A stretch of 64,000 nucleotides of DNA, taken from positions 29,453,855 through 29,517,854 of the forward strand of contig NC_054867.1 of the NCBI RefSeq assembly GCF_018320785.1, read 5' to 3'. The first letter of the stretch is position 1; each line of letters opens with the position of its first letter. A model generated the notes under the pieces. That model had not been told where the DNA came from, ran no database searches, and was given only the letters and a program-made list of their open reading frames with translations. Both the position numbers and the translations under genes were made by a program. This stretch comes from Cheilinus undulatus (Eukaryota; Chordata; Actinopteri; Labriformes; Labridae). Positions 47,572 to 61,509 of this stretch are shown in pieces.

Positions 47572-48604
47572 CTGCAGGAGAGTGGAGAGAGTGAGAGAAA
47601 GGTTAATGATGACAGAAGACAACCAGGACTTTGTTTTTATAGGAATTACTGACTTGCGTATGTACAAATGTGAGTCATTGGCTAAATTTACCACAATTTG
47701 CGTCATGCATTACCTACTTTATGAGATTTTACATGCAGATTTAAGGTTTCTGTGATGCTGGTAGTAATATTTCACTGATCCAGCAACATGATAAAATATT
47801 AGCCAACATATAGCCCTTATGGATTTTGATTTTTGACAGAATTTTGCCACTCATTCAAAGTATAATGTTCAGTTTTGTAGCAGAGGATTTGAAAAAAAAT
47901 TCTGCAAGATATATATATATATTTTTTTTTCTTTTTTCTTTTTTTCTACACACACTGTCCTACTACCTCTCCTTTAACAGGCACCTCTCAGTGTGTGGTG
48001 TTAATTAGCAATTAACTATAACTACACTGAGCTTTAAAGGAGAGCCAGGTAGCAAAATGCTGGCATTTTAACATGCTAAAGTCATTATCTGCTATTCTTT
48101 GGCCTGTATGCATTGTCATTTTGAACATGCTAGGATTCACACATTAGCCAAGGATGCTAATAAGTAGCAAGTGCATCCTCTCTGAGCAACAATAGCCCCG
48201 TTTACTCTTTTTCCTTTCCCTCCATCTCCTCTTTTCCTCTTTAGTGTCAGTTTGAACACTAACAAAGATACATACCATGCATGTGATTGTTATCATAACT
48301 GGGAGATTCTCATTACTGCATGATTATCATTACATACTAATATTTTCATGATTAGCTAGCAGCAAGTGTAAAGAGTTGAGTAGCAGTTAGCTTACTTGTT
48401 TGCTAGTGGTAAGAATGCTGCTAATCAACTCAGTCGGACATATTGAACATTATTTGTGAAATATCAGCCTGATAGCATTAACATAGTGAGCATGTTAGCA
48501 TTTCACATCGGCTAAGGATGCTGCCTAGCAGGAAGTTAACTGCCATACAGCAACTAGCATGGATGATTACATGATGATGATTACAAAACATTCAATAATA
48601 CTGA

Positions 48605-48950
48605 TTAAACAGCCTGCTTACAAGAAAAAGCTCACCTTCCATGAAAACAGTCTAATGTAGCATAGTTTATGTAGCTCCATCAGCTGCACAAACTACGTAG
48701 ATAATGGAGCTACATAGCTAACATAGCTAAAGCTAAGCTCACAAGGCAGCTATGTCAGCTACATTTCTACGTTATCTACGTAGCTACAGTAAGTTAGCTC
48801 TAGATACATTTGCTATAGCTCACATTGCTTAGGGTAATTAAGCTACATTGGCTTATTTTGTAACATTAATTACATAGCCAAAGTAGATATGTCAGCTTTA
48901 GCTCAAGCTAAAGCTAAAGAAAGCAACTGTTAGTGTAACTACCCCTAAAG
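48605..48950 (+). repeat. TAGCTA-rich dispersed repeat, copy 2
   Basis: Partner of 38345-38712, same orientation. It carries several overlapping palindromes, including 'ctacgttatctacgtag' at about 48767. Family not assigned. Confidence 0.7.
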
Positions 48951-49082
48951 GAGTCTACAAATTCAATCCCTGATTAGACCTCTGATTATTTTCTAAATTG
49001 TTTTAGTGGTATGTTGCCAAGTCTGTAATGTTTGCAATGCGATTATTTCATGAATGTAACTGCCAGACTTTGTTTACAAGTT

Positions 49083-49100
49083 AAAAAAAAAAAAAAAAAA
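49083..49100. repeat. Poly(A) run
   Basis: A18 homopolymer in intronic DNA. A T18-type run is at about 49586. Confidence 0.8.
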
Positions 49101-50807
49101 AACTCAAAAACTGGAAATACATTGCACTGGCAAATTATAATTCTGTTCTGTTCTGTTCTGTATGGTGTCTCAGACTTACCTTATCTAAAGTCAGGCCAAT
49201 GCTGTGCAAATTCAAGCCTATTCTTAACCCAGGCTTTGAGTAATACCACTGGTTTTCCTGCACGCCCTTTATTGTGCAGTGTAGGCTATAAGAGACACCG
49301 TGGCTGACCCTGGCTTGATCAGCAACTTTTGACAGGCTGGATGAAATTCTGATGTTTGATATGTACTACTGCAAACCCTTGAACAGTGACAGGAGAGCCA
49401 TTAGCAGATTCCCAAACCTCAGGGCTGTTTTCTGTTTAAATTTAGACAGTATCTAAAATAATCATGACAACAGCAGGCATGTTTCATGTGCCATCCCCTC
49501 AAATAATAAAAGACAAACAGGTGGGAAATATCTACAGACATCCAGCTGATGTAATGTACCATTTGCAAACAACTTTGCAACCAGTTTTTTTTTTTTTTTT
49601 TTTGTAAACTTTAGGGGACTTTCTCTCTTTAATTTTTATTATAGCCCAAATCAGAATGAAGGGACGCTCTTTACGCCTCACTGTTTGCCCACAGGTACAA
49701 CGTCTGCTTAGTGTATGACATTAATGTTCCATACAAAACACCATGTAAAATAGGTTAATTCAGGAAAATCTATATTTTGGTTAATTATAATGAAAAAAGT
49801 TAATGACATAATTCCACACGTATCAATTATAAGTTTAAAAGATCTCTACATTTAGTTGCTGTAATAAAAGCTAAAATAGTACCACATGAGGAGCTGTTTG
49901 GGGGCCTAATGATCCAGCTCCGACTCAGCTGAGTCAAATGATACAGATCACTAAAAATAGCTCTCTTCTCTGTAGCTCACAGAGAATATTTGTTATTATT
50001 TAGCTGCTGGTTGTATTTGCTGAAAATGCTGTGTATGTTTGTGTGAGTGTGAGACAGCGAAAGCATTCGTGTCTGAGATCCTCAGTGCTGAAATCAGAGA
50101 TCCATGAGGAGAGCTCAATGACACTCAAGCTCAAGAGTGAAAGATGAACACAGAACATATTGTAAATGACAAACTCTTAAAAAAAGAAAGAAAAGAAAGG
50201 CTTCCATAAGCAACAAACTCCCAAGACTAAGAGAGAATGTCCCTCACACAACAATACAGCGACACATTGCTTCAAAGTAACCAGCAGCGGGATGTTTGAT
50301 GACATTTACGCTACGTCAACTCCACTATTCCTCTGACATTTGGCAAATTACTTTCGGATTCATCGTAATTGGCTTGCATCTCATATTTAACCTCCTCTTG
50401 CTGATTGCTAATCTTTCTCTCAGCCCGTCTATGTGGCTGCCGCTATTCCCATGTTGTCTCTAATGACAGTCTCTGGGCTCGGACGAAAATTGTTCACAGC
50501 AAATGATCTCTGGAAGGGCACACAAGTCATGCACATTATTAAGAATTGATTACCAGCCATTACTAGTTTGATTAATTTGACTTCAGGATAGGTTTGAATT
50601 AATTTAAAGTATTTGATTAGCCTTCAGTTACAATGTCATAGGCTTTTAATCAATGTTTGGACACTTCTTGGTTCTAGGGTCAATAAAAACAAATTAAAAT
50701 GACAGAAATTAAAAGGTTAGACATTTAATTTCTAAAAAATAAGAACACTCCCAAAAAGGCAACCAGCAATCACAATCCATTCAGGAACTTGGATTAATAT
50801 ATCATTC

Positions 50808-51660
50808 TTTATCCCAAAAAAGTTGGCACGCAGTGAAAAAGTAAATTAAAACACGACAGATAGAAAACCCTTTTTGGCCTACATTGCATATAGCACAAGA
50901 CAAATCAGTAATGTTTAAACTGGTAAACTTAATTGTTTTTGCAAATATTTGACCATTCTGAATTTGATACCTGCAACATGTCCCAAAAAAGTTGGGACAG
51001 GAGCATGTTTACATCTCTGTGGTATCAACATTTCTAGAGTGTTCTTGAGCCCATGTTTTATATCTTTTTTTTTTTTTTTTTAGTTGTTGGGCTTTTTATC
51101 TTTATTTGATAGGAAATTAGAAGATAGACAGGGAACACAGAAGGAGAAAATGAGGAAAACATGCACCAAACATGGGCAAGAATTAGGACTAATGCACCAA
51201 CAACTCCGGTCTCTGGGCACCTGCTCTAACTGAGCTAAGCTTGTCCCCAATTCTGGAATCTTTTGATGATATTAAGGACTGTAGATGGTGAAATCCATGA
51301 ATTCCTTGCAACTGCATGATGGGAAATGTTCATAAACTGTTTGGCTATTAGCCCACACAGTCCATGGCAAAGTGGAGAACATCAAGCCTTATTTATTGTG
51401 AACCATTGAGCCTTTCAGGACTACTCCCTTCATACCCAATCATAGTGCTATCACCTGAATGTTCCAGCTGTTTTTGCGCATTACACAACTTTCCTTGCTT
51501 TTACTTGCCCCATCCCAACTTATTTAGAATGTGTTACAGGCATTAAATTTAGAGTGTATGCATATTAAAATATATTTTATCAGTTTGAACCTTAGATATC
51601 TTGTCTTTGTATTGTATTCATTATTGTTGCATTTAACAAAATGTCCCAACTTTTGTGTAA
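50808..51660 (+). mobile_element. DNA-transposon fragment with CCCAACTTTTTTGG-type ends
   Basis: The left end has 'tcccaaaaaagttgg' and the right end 'tgtcccaacttttgtgtaattg'. The body has 'ttttgatgatattaaggact' and 'tcatacccaatcatag', typical of a widespread fish DNA repeat. It is interrupted by a minus-strand SINE at about 51064-51248. No intact ORF. Confidence 0.65.
51064..51248 (-). mobile_element. Degraded minus-strand tRNA-derived SINE nested in a DNA transposon
   Basis: On the minus strand it ends in a poly(A) tail (T18 on plus at 51066-51083). It carries the pyrimidine-rich body and 3' 'caaataaagataaaaagccc' that correspond to the SINE at 63260-63445. The tRNA-like head near 51200-51248 is diverged. 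Confidence 0.65.
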
Positions 51661-54600
51661 TTGAGGTTTGTAGTTTATAATGCAGCTAATATGGATGAAG
51701 GAATGCACTTCATTGGAGACAATGCAACTGACAAATTTCTTGTTATGAGGCATTCTGATCAGGGTAGAACGCAGAGTCTGGAAACTAATTTGAATAATGG
51801 GGAGGGCAATTACAGAGACGTCTTCTCTGAATTAGCTGATGATGTCTTTCACCAGAGAATGATAAATCGCACAGCAAATGAAAAGGCAGAATTACCATCC
51901 CCTGGGTGGTGTATCATTCTGAGTGTCAGGGCTCAGACTAAAAAGCCTCAAAGGCTCTTCACTAATTCATTAACAGAAACTATTAATGCTGTTTTTAAAT
52001 GGGAATTAGCTGTAATCTAATTCACATTTTTACCTTTAAAACCCCTTTGAGTAGTCTCCTTAATCAGAAGGCCCTGTTTTGTGTTTTTCAGCGCTTGTAC
52101 TATAAAGGAGCTGGTCCCAATAAAAAATAGAAGACTTGCAGATTGAACACCGGGCTTTAATGCAGATCAATAAAACTCCTAGTGTGAGTCAGCATCAGAG
52201 GGACCTATTTAGCAGGGGGGGATGTTTGTGCACACAGATTCTTTTGTGAACTTGTGAGAGTGTTTGAGTCAGGCTTTAACCTTCTGGTGGTTTTGTCCTC
52301 TACTTAATGGGTCCTTTTAAAGCTGTTAAATGTGAAATAATAGGCATCACTGATGTCACTCTGAAAAAGCTTAGAGGAATGGGACAGGAAACCATCCTCT
52401 GGATATCCAGAATAAGACTGAAGAGCCTAAAAGGGAGCTGAAAATGGTTAAGTTCCTGATTGTCAGAGCTCCTTAATGGTGAGTCAGAGGTGCAATATAA
52501 ATATAAAAATTTAAGAGCTTCTGGAACTTTAAAGGTTTACAGCAAATTAGGTTTGTGCTCAGTTATCTAAAAATCACACTGAATGAGCTTGATAAGAACA
52601 TTTTCTGAAAGAAAACAAAACAAAAAAAATTTAGTACAGAAAAATCATATGGTACATTACTAGTCCAATTTTGTCTCAAATCATCTGTGGGGGATCTCGC
52701 ATTGTTTGAGGTTTTCAAAAAGTATTTCATTTGGTATGATAACATCAACAGTTTCATTACCAAAGCAATGTAAAAATTCATAATTGAAATTGAAATGATG
52801 ATAAATAATAAATCAAATATAAAAATGATAATAATAATATATCGACAAAAAAGATAAGTTATTTAATTACTACTAATAATAACAACAATAATAATGATAA
52901 TATGGTCTGTATTTAAGTGGGGTTTTTTACTTTTATTTTTTAATTGGCTTTGTCAGCAAAGTAAATACGAACAAGGTATACAGCGTTAACCAAAACATAA
53001 TCTTTAAGTGGGTATCACACGATAGTAAATTTACCCAGAAGATATCTATTTTTGGAGATCTGTTCCATCTGTGATCAATTAATAAGTGCACAATGTCTGC
53101 TGGCTCTGACTGACTCTCTCTCTCTCTGCTAAGACAGCTTTTTCATTACATCTCTCATGTAAATCTATTGTTGTTGTGCAACATCTCTTGTCAAATTTCA
53201 ACTTCTGCCATTGTTTAGTTCGAGAATTTATAATAAAAGTCAGTGAAATTCCCACATTGGTTCTGATCATGAATTAATAGGCTAAACATCAAATGTCCTC
53301 ACACAGATCTGCTGTTTTAAAATCACAGTGAAAACAAATAATTTTTTACGGGTTTTAACAAAAGGTAAGCTGCTGATGATAACAATAGGTAGAGGGCTTC
53401 ATGCAGTGTAGGGGGCTCCTTATACCGGAGTTTGCTTAGGGCTTCACTTTGGCCAGAGGCAGCCCTGTTAGCACCATGCATTCATTGTGTAAGCACTTGC
53501 ATTTTCTTGATGAGTTTTAGACAGAAAGATTAATGTCAACCTTTTATCCTCACGACAAATTTGATGTTGAGATTTATGAACCATTCTCTAATGGGTCAGG
53601 CAGAAGAAGTGTGGGAGTCTGCTTAAGGACTCTGCAATTACATCCTGTTTCTGCTGGAAGCAGCCTTTTAAGGACAGCCAGAAACCTTGAAGTCATAAAG
53701 CTCCATTTATGTGGAGGCGTCAGGATGATTGATGGCAGAAAAAGAACAAAACCCACAAATTTTTATCTGGTGAATCTCTGAGAAACACAGGTAATGGTTT
53801 CTAAGATGGAGCCAGTCACTGACACATTTATGAAACTATGTACTTTGTTGTAACTATGGGCCTGAAGGGAAGAAATTCAACTTCCATTACTCCTGCCATC
53901 TGATGTTTATCAAAAGTTTCATGTAACACACTTTGTAAATACTACACTGTAAAATAATAGAGATTACATTCAAGGAACCTTGTTATATCAGGATCTGTGT
54001 TTGAGGTCTGCAGCTGTATCAATATTTGTATAAGTTGGCAGGCCATATATAATGATTACACATTAAAAATCATGTAAAGAGTACAATGAGATAGAATTAA
54101 ACATTGGTTCAAGTAAAGATATATTAAGTTGAGGAACTTTAACAGACATAAAAGAATACTTTGTGTGCTCCAATTACAAAAACACTGCTGTAACACTTTC
54201 TCTGTTTATTCTTTCATTTGTTTCATTTTCTTAGAGAAAAATTATAAAAAGTAACTACTACCTCAAATGTACAAAGAATAATTACAAAATATGATACTTA
54301 ATGATTTTATTGTCAGTGAACTGAAAAAAAATCATAACATTTATTAATAGTTTTACTTCAATCTTACTTCTTTATTAAGAAAGGAAATGGCAGAAAATCA
54401 TGATAAAATCATGACTTGAACATGGTATTGCAGGTCTTGGATCATGTGTTGAGTGCATTGTTAAATATTTAAATGATAATGCTTTTTTGAGAAATGCACC
54501 TCACAAATCATGGATCTAAGAGTGGCCAGGGTGACTTGTGCCACCTGTGGAGTCTGATTGGCCACCCCCAAGCTCTTTACTATGATTACCATGTTGAAGA

Positions 54601-54740
54601 CAAATAGCTGGGATATGTTAAAGGGCATTAATGGCTTTCTTTGCATTTAAATGTAGCCCATTTCTTTTTCTTAGTTCTTTGAATTGTGAGGTTTAACTCA
54701 CATCTAATTTTTTATGTCTTTATAGAATCTTTTAAAAGAA

Positions 54741-56305
54741 TTGTAACAATTCTTCTTGCCAATAAATCTTTAACCATTGGAAAGCCTGTTTATTTCCCTT
54801 GTAAATGGTGCCACATTTGTAAGGAATGTGCATTTGTGGGATAAGGAGCAGAGCTGAGTATGTGGGTTGCGCCCATGAAAAATTTGCTAGCTCCTCTTTG
54901 CCAATGCCAGACGGCTTATTCTGCCATTGATTCACTCTTGTTTGGTGGATTTGATGATTGAAGTCTGAAGAAAAATGGCACATTGGTAATTTACCAATTT
55001 ATTCATTTAACAAACAGGAGCCTCAATAGTGTGTGGAAGAACCATACACAGCCACAACAGCCTGGCACCTCCTCCTAAAGCTGGTCACCAGCCTGGTCAC
55101 ACACTGCTGTGGGATGGCATCCCATTCTTCAACCAGCATTTGTTGCAAGTCAGCCGATGTGTTTGTGTTGGTCACTCTGGCACAAACAGCACGCCCAAGC
55201 TGATCCCACAAATGCTCAATGGGGTTGAGGTCAGGACTGCTGGCAGGCCATTCCATCCTCTCCACTCCCAAATTCTGGAGGTACTCTCTGATAAACTCCA
55301 CTTTGTGAGGTTGAGCGCTGTCATCTTGTAGGATAGAGTTTGGTCCCAGACTATGGAGATATGGGATTGCCACTGCAGAGTCTCATCTTGATATCTCTCT
55401 GCATTGATATTACCTCCAATGATGACAAGCCTTGTTTTGGCAGTAAGGGAGATGCCGCCCCACACCATCACACTGCCTCAACCAAAAGATGTTACTCTAT
55501 CGGTGCAGCAATCAGCATAGCGTTCTTCAGGTCTTCTCCACATTTTCATCCTTTGATACAACTGGCGTAGGTAGACTCTGGACTTATCACTGAACATAAC
55601 ATCCCTCCACATGTTCATGTTTCAGTGCATGTGTTGCTGACACCAGCGCAAACAGGCCTGACAGTGAAGGGCAGTCATGACAGGCCTCCTTGCAGCCCTA
55701 TAAGACCATATATTGGCTGTGTGCAGTCTGTTCCACATTGTCTGGGCAGAGAGCCGTTGGCCATATTGTCCTGTAAACCTTGACATTAAATTTGTAGAAG
55801 ACAGACTACCATTCCTAAGTGCTGACAGGATGAGAAAATGGGGAGTGTTGTCCCCCTGGGATGCCCCCTTCGTGACCTGTCTCTGGCATCCCTTGTTATA
55901 TGGAACTTAACCTTCAGTTTGTAGATGGTACTAGGGCTCACTCCAAATAATGCAGCACCTTTGTTTTGTGGAACACCAGCTTGAAATAGCCCTATTGCAC
56001 GGGCCCTATACAGATCGGTCTAACCTAGGATACTGATTCTTGGAGCAGACATCTACTGACCACTGTGGCAAGGCCCATGCTCACAGGTGCCAGATGCTTT
56101 AAACAAGAGTCAATACCAACAGCAAAATAAGCTGTTTGGCATTGGCAGAGATGATTTGGAAAATTTTCCATCTGTGCAACCCACATACTTAGCTCTGCTG
56201 CTCATCCCACAAATGCATGTTCCTTACAAATGTGGCACCATCTGAAAGGGAAATAAACAGGCTTTCCAACTGTATAAGATTTATTGCCAAGAAGCATTGT
56301 TACAA
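54741..56305 (-). mobile_element. Tc1/mariner-superfamily transposon with about 200-bp TIRs and broken transposase
   Basis: The left end TTGTAACAAT (54741) and right end ATTGTTACAA (56305) begin inverted repeats of about 200 bp. The repeats share 'ggaaagcctgtttatttccc', 'tggtgccacatttgtaagga' and 'tatgtgggttgc'. The minus strand encodes transposase pieces. One is VWGGISLTAKT at about 55465. Another is ILQDDSAQPH, then EWPASSPDLNPIEHLWDQLG at about 55330-55200, ending VVAVYGSSTHY near 55026. The frame shifts at about 55370 and stops upstream, so it is inactive. Confidence 0.9.
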
Positions 56306-58559
56306 CAAAGAAATAATCTACCAAACCCAAAATCTAAAATCTTTTCTATACATTTAATATTAGTTGTATGTAAAGGCTGTTGTTATCTCTATCAGCCTGA
56401 TTGATTCTAACCATGGTACAGGACAGCTTGGTTCTTTTATTGCCATTAACTTGCAGCCCTGGCTAATTCAGCAGGTAAGCAGTCTAACCTCCAAGTGGGT
56501 GTCTTTATACATAAACACATGTGAGGACTGGTTCCCGAACTGGAGCATCACCCATCAGTTACCAACTTAAAAAGACAGACTCGAGGCCGGTAACACTCTT
56601 CATGCCAGCCCTGCTTACGTCAGTGCTCCAGATTTGCCATCCTGATCAAAACAACTGGAACACATTTAAAGGTGCAGCCCTTCTCAAAAATTATTTATTT
56701 TACTGACTAAACTGCTTTAATTTAATTATTAACAAATAACCACAAAAACAAACAAACCAAAAGAAAAAATGTTCAAAATCCTACCATATGAGCACATTTT
56801 AACCTGAAACTGTCTGTGGTTGTTCAACATCATGTGTGCAGTATTTGAAACATGTCTCTGTTCTCATGTGTGTTCAGGGCTCACTTTTTCTGAGTATGAC
56901 TCTAATGGGCACTTTATCTACACACACAGGTGACACTACAGCCTATCTTCTGTACACAAACACTGGCACGTGTCACTGCCAATCCTGGCCTTTCTGAGTG
57001 CCGATCACGTGGAAGAAAAAGCATCGAACATTAGCCTCCCCCCTCTCTTTGTTTCCCAGTCAAAGCCTGGAGCACCTCCGTTGCTCTTTTGTTTCTTCTG
57101 TAACTGTCTGTGCCACAGTGAGATGAAACATCTGAGCCAATTACTGTCAGTTCATCACTGCATCCTGACAAACGCCTGCACAGAGAGGAAGAATTGGAAC
57201 AGCTAAATGTATTTTGCAACATTTTTAGCTCCAAAGTGTAAACAGCTGGTGTAAAGAACAAAAGGTGGAAAATGAAAGAGGCACACAACCAGTCAGCTGC
57301 AACTTAGAATATAAAACACAGAAGAACTAAGGCCTGAAAGTTTGAGTGTCTTTACTTTCTCCTCACTAAAGTTTACGTGCAGTTAAAAAAGTCAAACAAC
57401 TGTGTAAGTCTGAATAAGACTGGACTCGACATGTTAATCAAATCGCACGTCACAGCACTTCTCACCATCATTGTTGCATTGTTGCAACTTTTAACATCTG
57501 CTAATACATAATACCTTTAAAATTGTACCTTAAAAAAACGAATTTGAATAGTTTCTCCTCGGCCATTGAACCATCTGCCATCTGAACAGGGACTGTCATT
57601 GTAATGTTATTAAATAGATAAAGTAATAGGTGTAAGAGGTTTATATGAGTGTCTGTTCAGACTCTCTCCATCAAAAAAGACAAAAAGCCCATCCTGTGAC
57701 TGGAGAACTGACACCACATACTTTATATCTGAGCTTAACCATTGGACCATAATGTTTTAAAGTAATTCTACCACCATTCAGTCTCTGGGCTTGTTCTCAC
57801 CCAAATGAGGGGTGTTGTCATTTTGGTGAGCGGGCGGTGACAGTGCACTCCTTTTTGCCAGTGAGGGGAAAAACAACATTGATGAGCACTGTGCTGCTCC
57901 AACAGTTAAACTTTTCAAGCAAGTGCACTGAGAGTGTCACCACAAAAAAAATAAATAAATAAAAAAATAACCAGCGCCAAGGGCATTTTTGTGTGCAGGA
58001 TGCAGCACGCTGGCATTCTGGACTAGACTTTTTTGTCAAGGAAAAGTGCTGCCAGAGCAAAAAAAACGCTGGCTTTGTACATATACCCTCAAGCCTTTAA
58101 AAAGCTGTTGTGACGATGTGATCGGGCAGGTAAAGGTGCTGATCTGTAAGAGGCAGGTAAACATGCCAGACAATGGGAATGGCTACTACATATGATAATG
58201 ATGATGAACCACAGCATGTTTGTTGAAAACAGATATATTTTGTGTGAGAAACCCACATTGTTGTTAATTTAATGAATTATGCACAAAAGAAAATGTTTTG
58301 GTAGGAGTACTGAACACTTGAAAAATGTCTACATGTCAGAGTCTTTAGGAGCTGAGCACCCGGAAAGTTTTGATTCTAAATTTTACTTTTCTAAAGCAGG
58401 TTGTAGCAGGTTGCTTTGACTGGTGACTTTCAGCTCCATGAATCAGGATTGGATGATCTATGGTTGTTTTGTGTTGTGTGTCTGTAACTTACACTTGTGC
58501 TGTGCACATATTGATGCAGCTCTTCTAAACATGATTCTTAATAATGGTTTCATTTGTTA

Positions 58560-59300
58560 AAGGCAAGTGCCATCCAAACCTACCTGGTCCTGTGTGAAAA
58601 AGGAATTGCCCTCCAAACCTAATAACTGGTTCTGTCACCCCCAGCTGCAAAAATGCAAGCAAGCATTTTAGATGCTTGGCAATGAGTTTCTCACTCATAT
58701 CTTTGGAGGAATTTTACACCACACATTTTTGCAGAATTGTTTTAATTCAGCCACACTGGGGGGGGGGGGGGGTGTTCCTGCATGAACAGCTTGTTTAAGG
58801 TCATGCTACATTATCTAAATCAGTTTAAAGTCGGGACTTTGACCAAGCCCTTCCAAAACCTACATTTTGTGTTTTTAAAGCTATTCAGAGGTAGACCTGC
58901 TGGTGTGTTTCAGTTAATTTTTCTGCTGCAGCACTTGAGCTTGAGGTCCGAACTGATGACCGGATATTCTTTTTTCAGGATTTTCTGGTAGACAGCAGAA
59001 TTCATTGCTCCATCAATCACAGCAAGTGGTCCAGGTCCTGAAGCAGCAAAGCAGCCCCAGACCATCACACTGCTACCACCATGTTTGGCTGTTGGTATGA
59101 TGTTCTTTTTAAATGCTGTGTTAGTTTTCCTCCAGAAGTAACGTGCCACACACCTTCCAAAAAGTTCAACTTTTTTCTCGTCAGTCAACAGAATATTTTC
59201 CCAAAAGTCTTGGGTGATCATCAAGATGTTTTTAGTCAAATGTGAGACAAGCCTTTGTATTCCTCTCTTCTTCAGTCATGAACACTGACCTAAGGTGAGT
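58560..59300 (-). mobile_element. Tc1-like transposase remnant
   Basis: The minus-strand ORF 59239-58910 reads FWENILLTDEKKVELFG, then SSVMVWGCFAASGPGPLAVI, the region around the first two catalytic Asp residues. It breaks near 58920. Flanking DNA (58561-58770) includes 'aaacctaataactggttctg' from a related element and a G13 run at about 58759. Boundaries uncertain. Confidence 0.75.
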
Positions 59301-59499
59301 CAAGTGAGGCATGAAGGTCTTAAAATGTTGTTCTGGGTTCTTTTGTGGCCTCTGGATGAGTCGTCAATGCACTGTTGGAGTAATTGTTGCAGGCCAGCCA
59401 CTCCTGGAAGGATTCACCTCTGTTCCAAGTTTTCTCCATTAGTGGATAATGGCTCTCACTGAGGTTCACTGAGGTAAGTTTGGATGACTTTTGCCCTTA

Positions 59500-59900
59500 A
59501 CTAATGAAATCGTCATTTAAAAACTGAATTTTGTATTGCAAAATAAGAAATCAGCGTGGGGGCAAATACTTTGTACCAGCACTGCATATTGCTCCGTAAC
59601 CTGTATGTACCTCTCAGTATTAATGGAGTCCCCCCAGATGTGCAAGTTACCCATGCCATGGATACTAATACACCCCCTCACCATCACAAACAATCTAGAT
59701 TGACCTCTTAGCTCAGAGGACTCAGCGAACATTGATTCTAAAAACAATTTGAAACATGAACTTGTCAGACTACAACATACATTTCCACTTCAGACAAGCC
59801 CATCTCATGATGAGCTCTGGCCCATCAGCCCTTCTAGATGTTGATGATACGGCCTGACTTTTGGAGCTACAGTAATAGCTTCACTGTGTAAATGAAATGA
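59500..59900 (-). mobile_element. Second Tc1-like transposase remnant
   Basis: The minus-strand ORF 59747-59517 reads FLESMFAESSELRGQSRLF, then GCISIHGMGNLHIWG and INTERYIQV, a Tc1-type core. It is a different subfamily from the neighbouring copy. No catalytic end remains. Confidence 0.65.
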
Positions 59901-61509
59901 CTGGGGGGCTCAACCTACACAAAACATCAATAATAAAGCACTTTCAAATGTAACACACCTTGGCTTTTCATAAGCCTATTTTGCAATAGGGCCAATTACT
60001 AAAGTGCACCTTAATAGAATGGAGTAATTGCAGGAGGAAAAATAGGCTCAGGGGAGAACCAGTGTGAAGTCAGACTGGCACATTAAATCTTGTCTTGTTT
60101 TATGGGTGTGGTCCTGGCTCAGTGGATCGATAAATATAGGGAGCACATACAGTAAATGGCTGCTAAGTGGCTGCTTAGTGGGCCATTGTGGTTAAATGTC
60201 AACGACGCACTCCAACGTGCCCCACAGGCACAAATACAAGCTGCTCAGCGCGTGGTGGCGCACACTAATTTGATTAATGATTAGCCGTCACTAGGTCCCT
60301 GCAGCGTGAGGAGGAGGAGGACGATGAAGAGGAGGAGGCTCACAGGAAACGTGGGATTTTATGTATGCAGCTTTAGCACTTTAAAGGTCTTATCAGTGAT
60401 GCTTCTTATCACACAGGAGGAGTATTGTTGGAGTGTGATGGGTGTCTGAGTAACCCTGAAGCAGCATGAATGGAGTCTTTAAAAAAATAACTATCATCAT
60501 AGTGCTTAGACATGAGTGACTTTTTTGTACTTCATGTAGTGATATGGAGATGTTAATAACCCAACACCATATGACCTGTAACCTGTGCCATTTAGCAAAG
60601 TCTATAGGTAGACAGGCTCTTTGTTAATTAAACATTCACAATAACCTTCTCCATTAAGGTTAGACATATTAGATGGTAGGGTTGTCTACTACTGGAATTT
60701 TAAACTTCAGTGTAATACTTGTAAAAAAAAAGTCAAGGATATATATATGTTTTTCAATACCATAGCAACAAAACAGAAGTCCTATGCAACCAATATTGAT
60801 TATTTTCTTGTTTCATAACCAAAAATGCAAGCAAACTCTTGCACACTTTCTAAACAGTTGTTGACAGAAGTTGACAAAGTTTTGGTTCTACCCAAAGATA
60901 ATGATCTAATTTAATTAAAAAGCAGAGGATATATAACTATTCAAAAATATTCTATCTCAATTATAACTCACAATCCATTTGAACCGACCCGTAACATTTC
61001 TAGGGCACTTATTGAAATACTTTAAAATTCAAAACTGAAGCCTTGGTATGTAATTGGTTTACATCCCATGACTTTTTTTTTTTAACTTTTGTAACTTCAC
61101 TATATATTTTACATCATTAAATATAAAATCAAGGTCAGTGAAGTGATCATATTTGGTCCCTTGCACTTTTATGCTTAAAAAAGAAAAAAAATCCATAATG
61201 TGTGTGTATATCAAGATGCAATTTATGGAAAAATAAACACACTTAAAGTCAAAGGAGTTTTTACTTACAAATTTAACCTATTAACATACATACTATTTAT
61301 TTTGGACAAATAATTTATTTAGAGGTTCATAATGACACTTGTTGAGGTTGTCTTTACATTTTGACCTCTTTTGGAGGCAAGACATGTTTGGCTTCAGAAT
61401 AATGTATTATTAATGGAGTTATCATCCAATCTTATCTTATATTTCTTACAGAAAACATATAATAGTTTCAAATTGACTCACTAAGTTAATTTTAGCAGTG
61501 ATGATCTAT

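Noticed and set aside
47480-47755. Plus-strand ORF opposite the oxtr exon
   Set aside because: Antisense shadow of the receptor exon and its splice acceptor.
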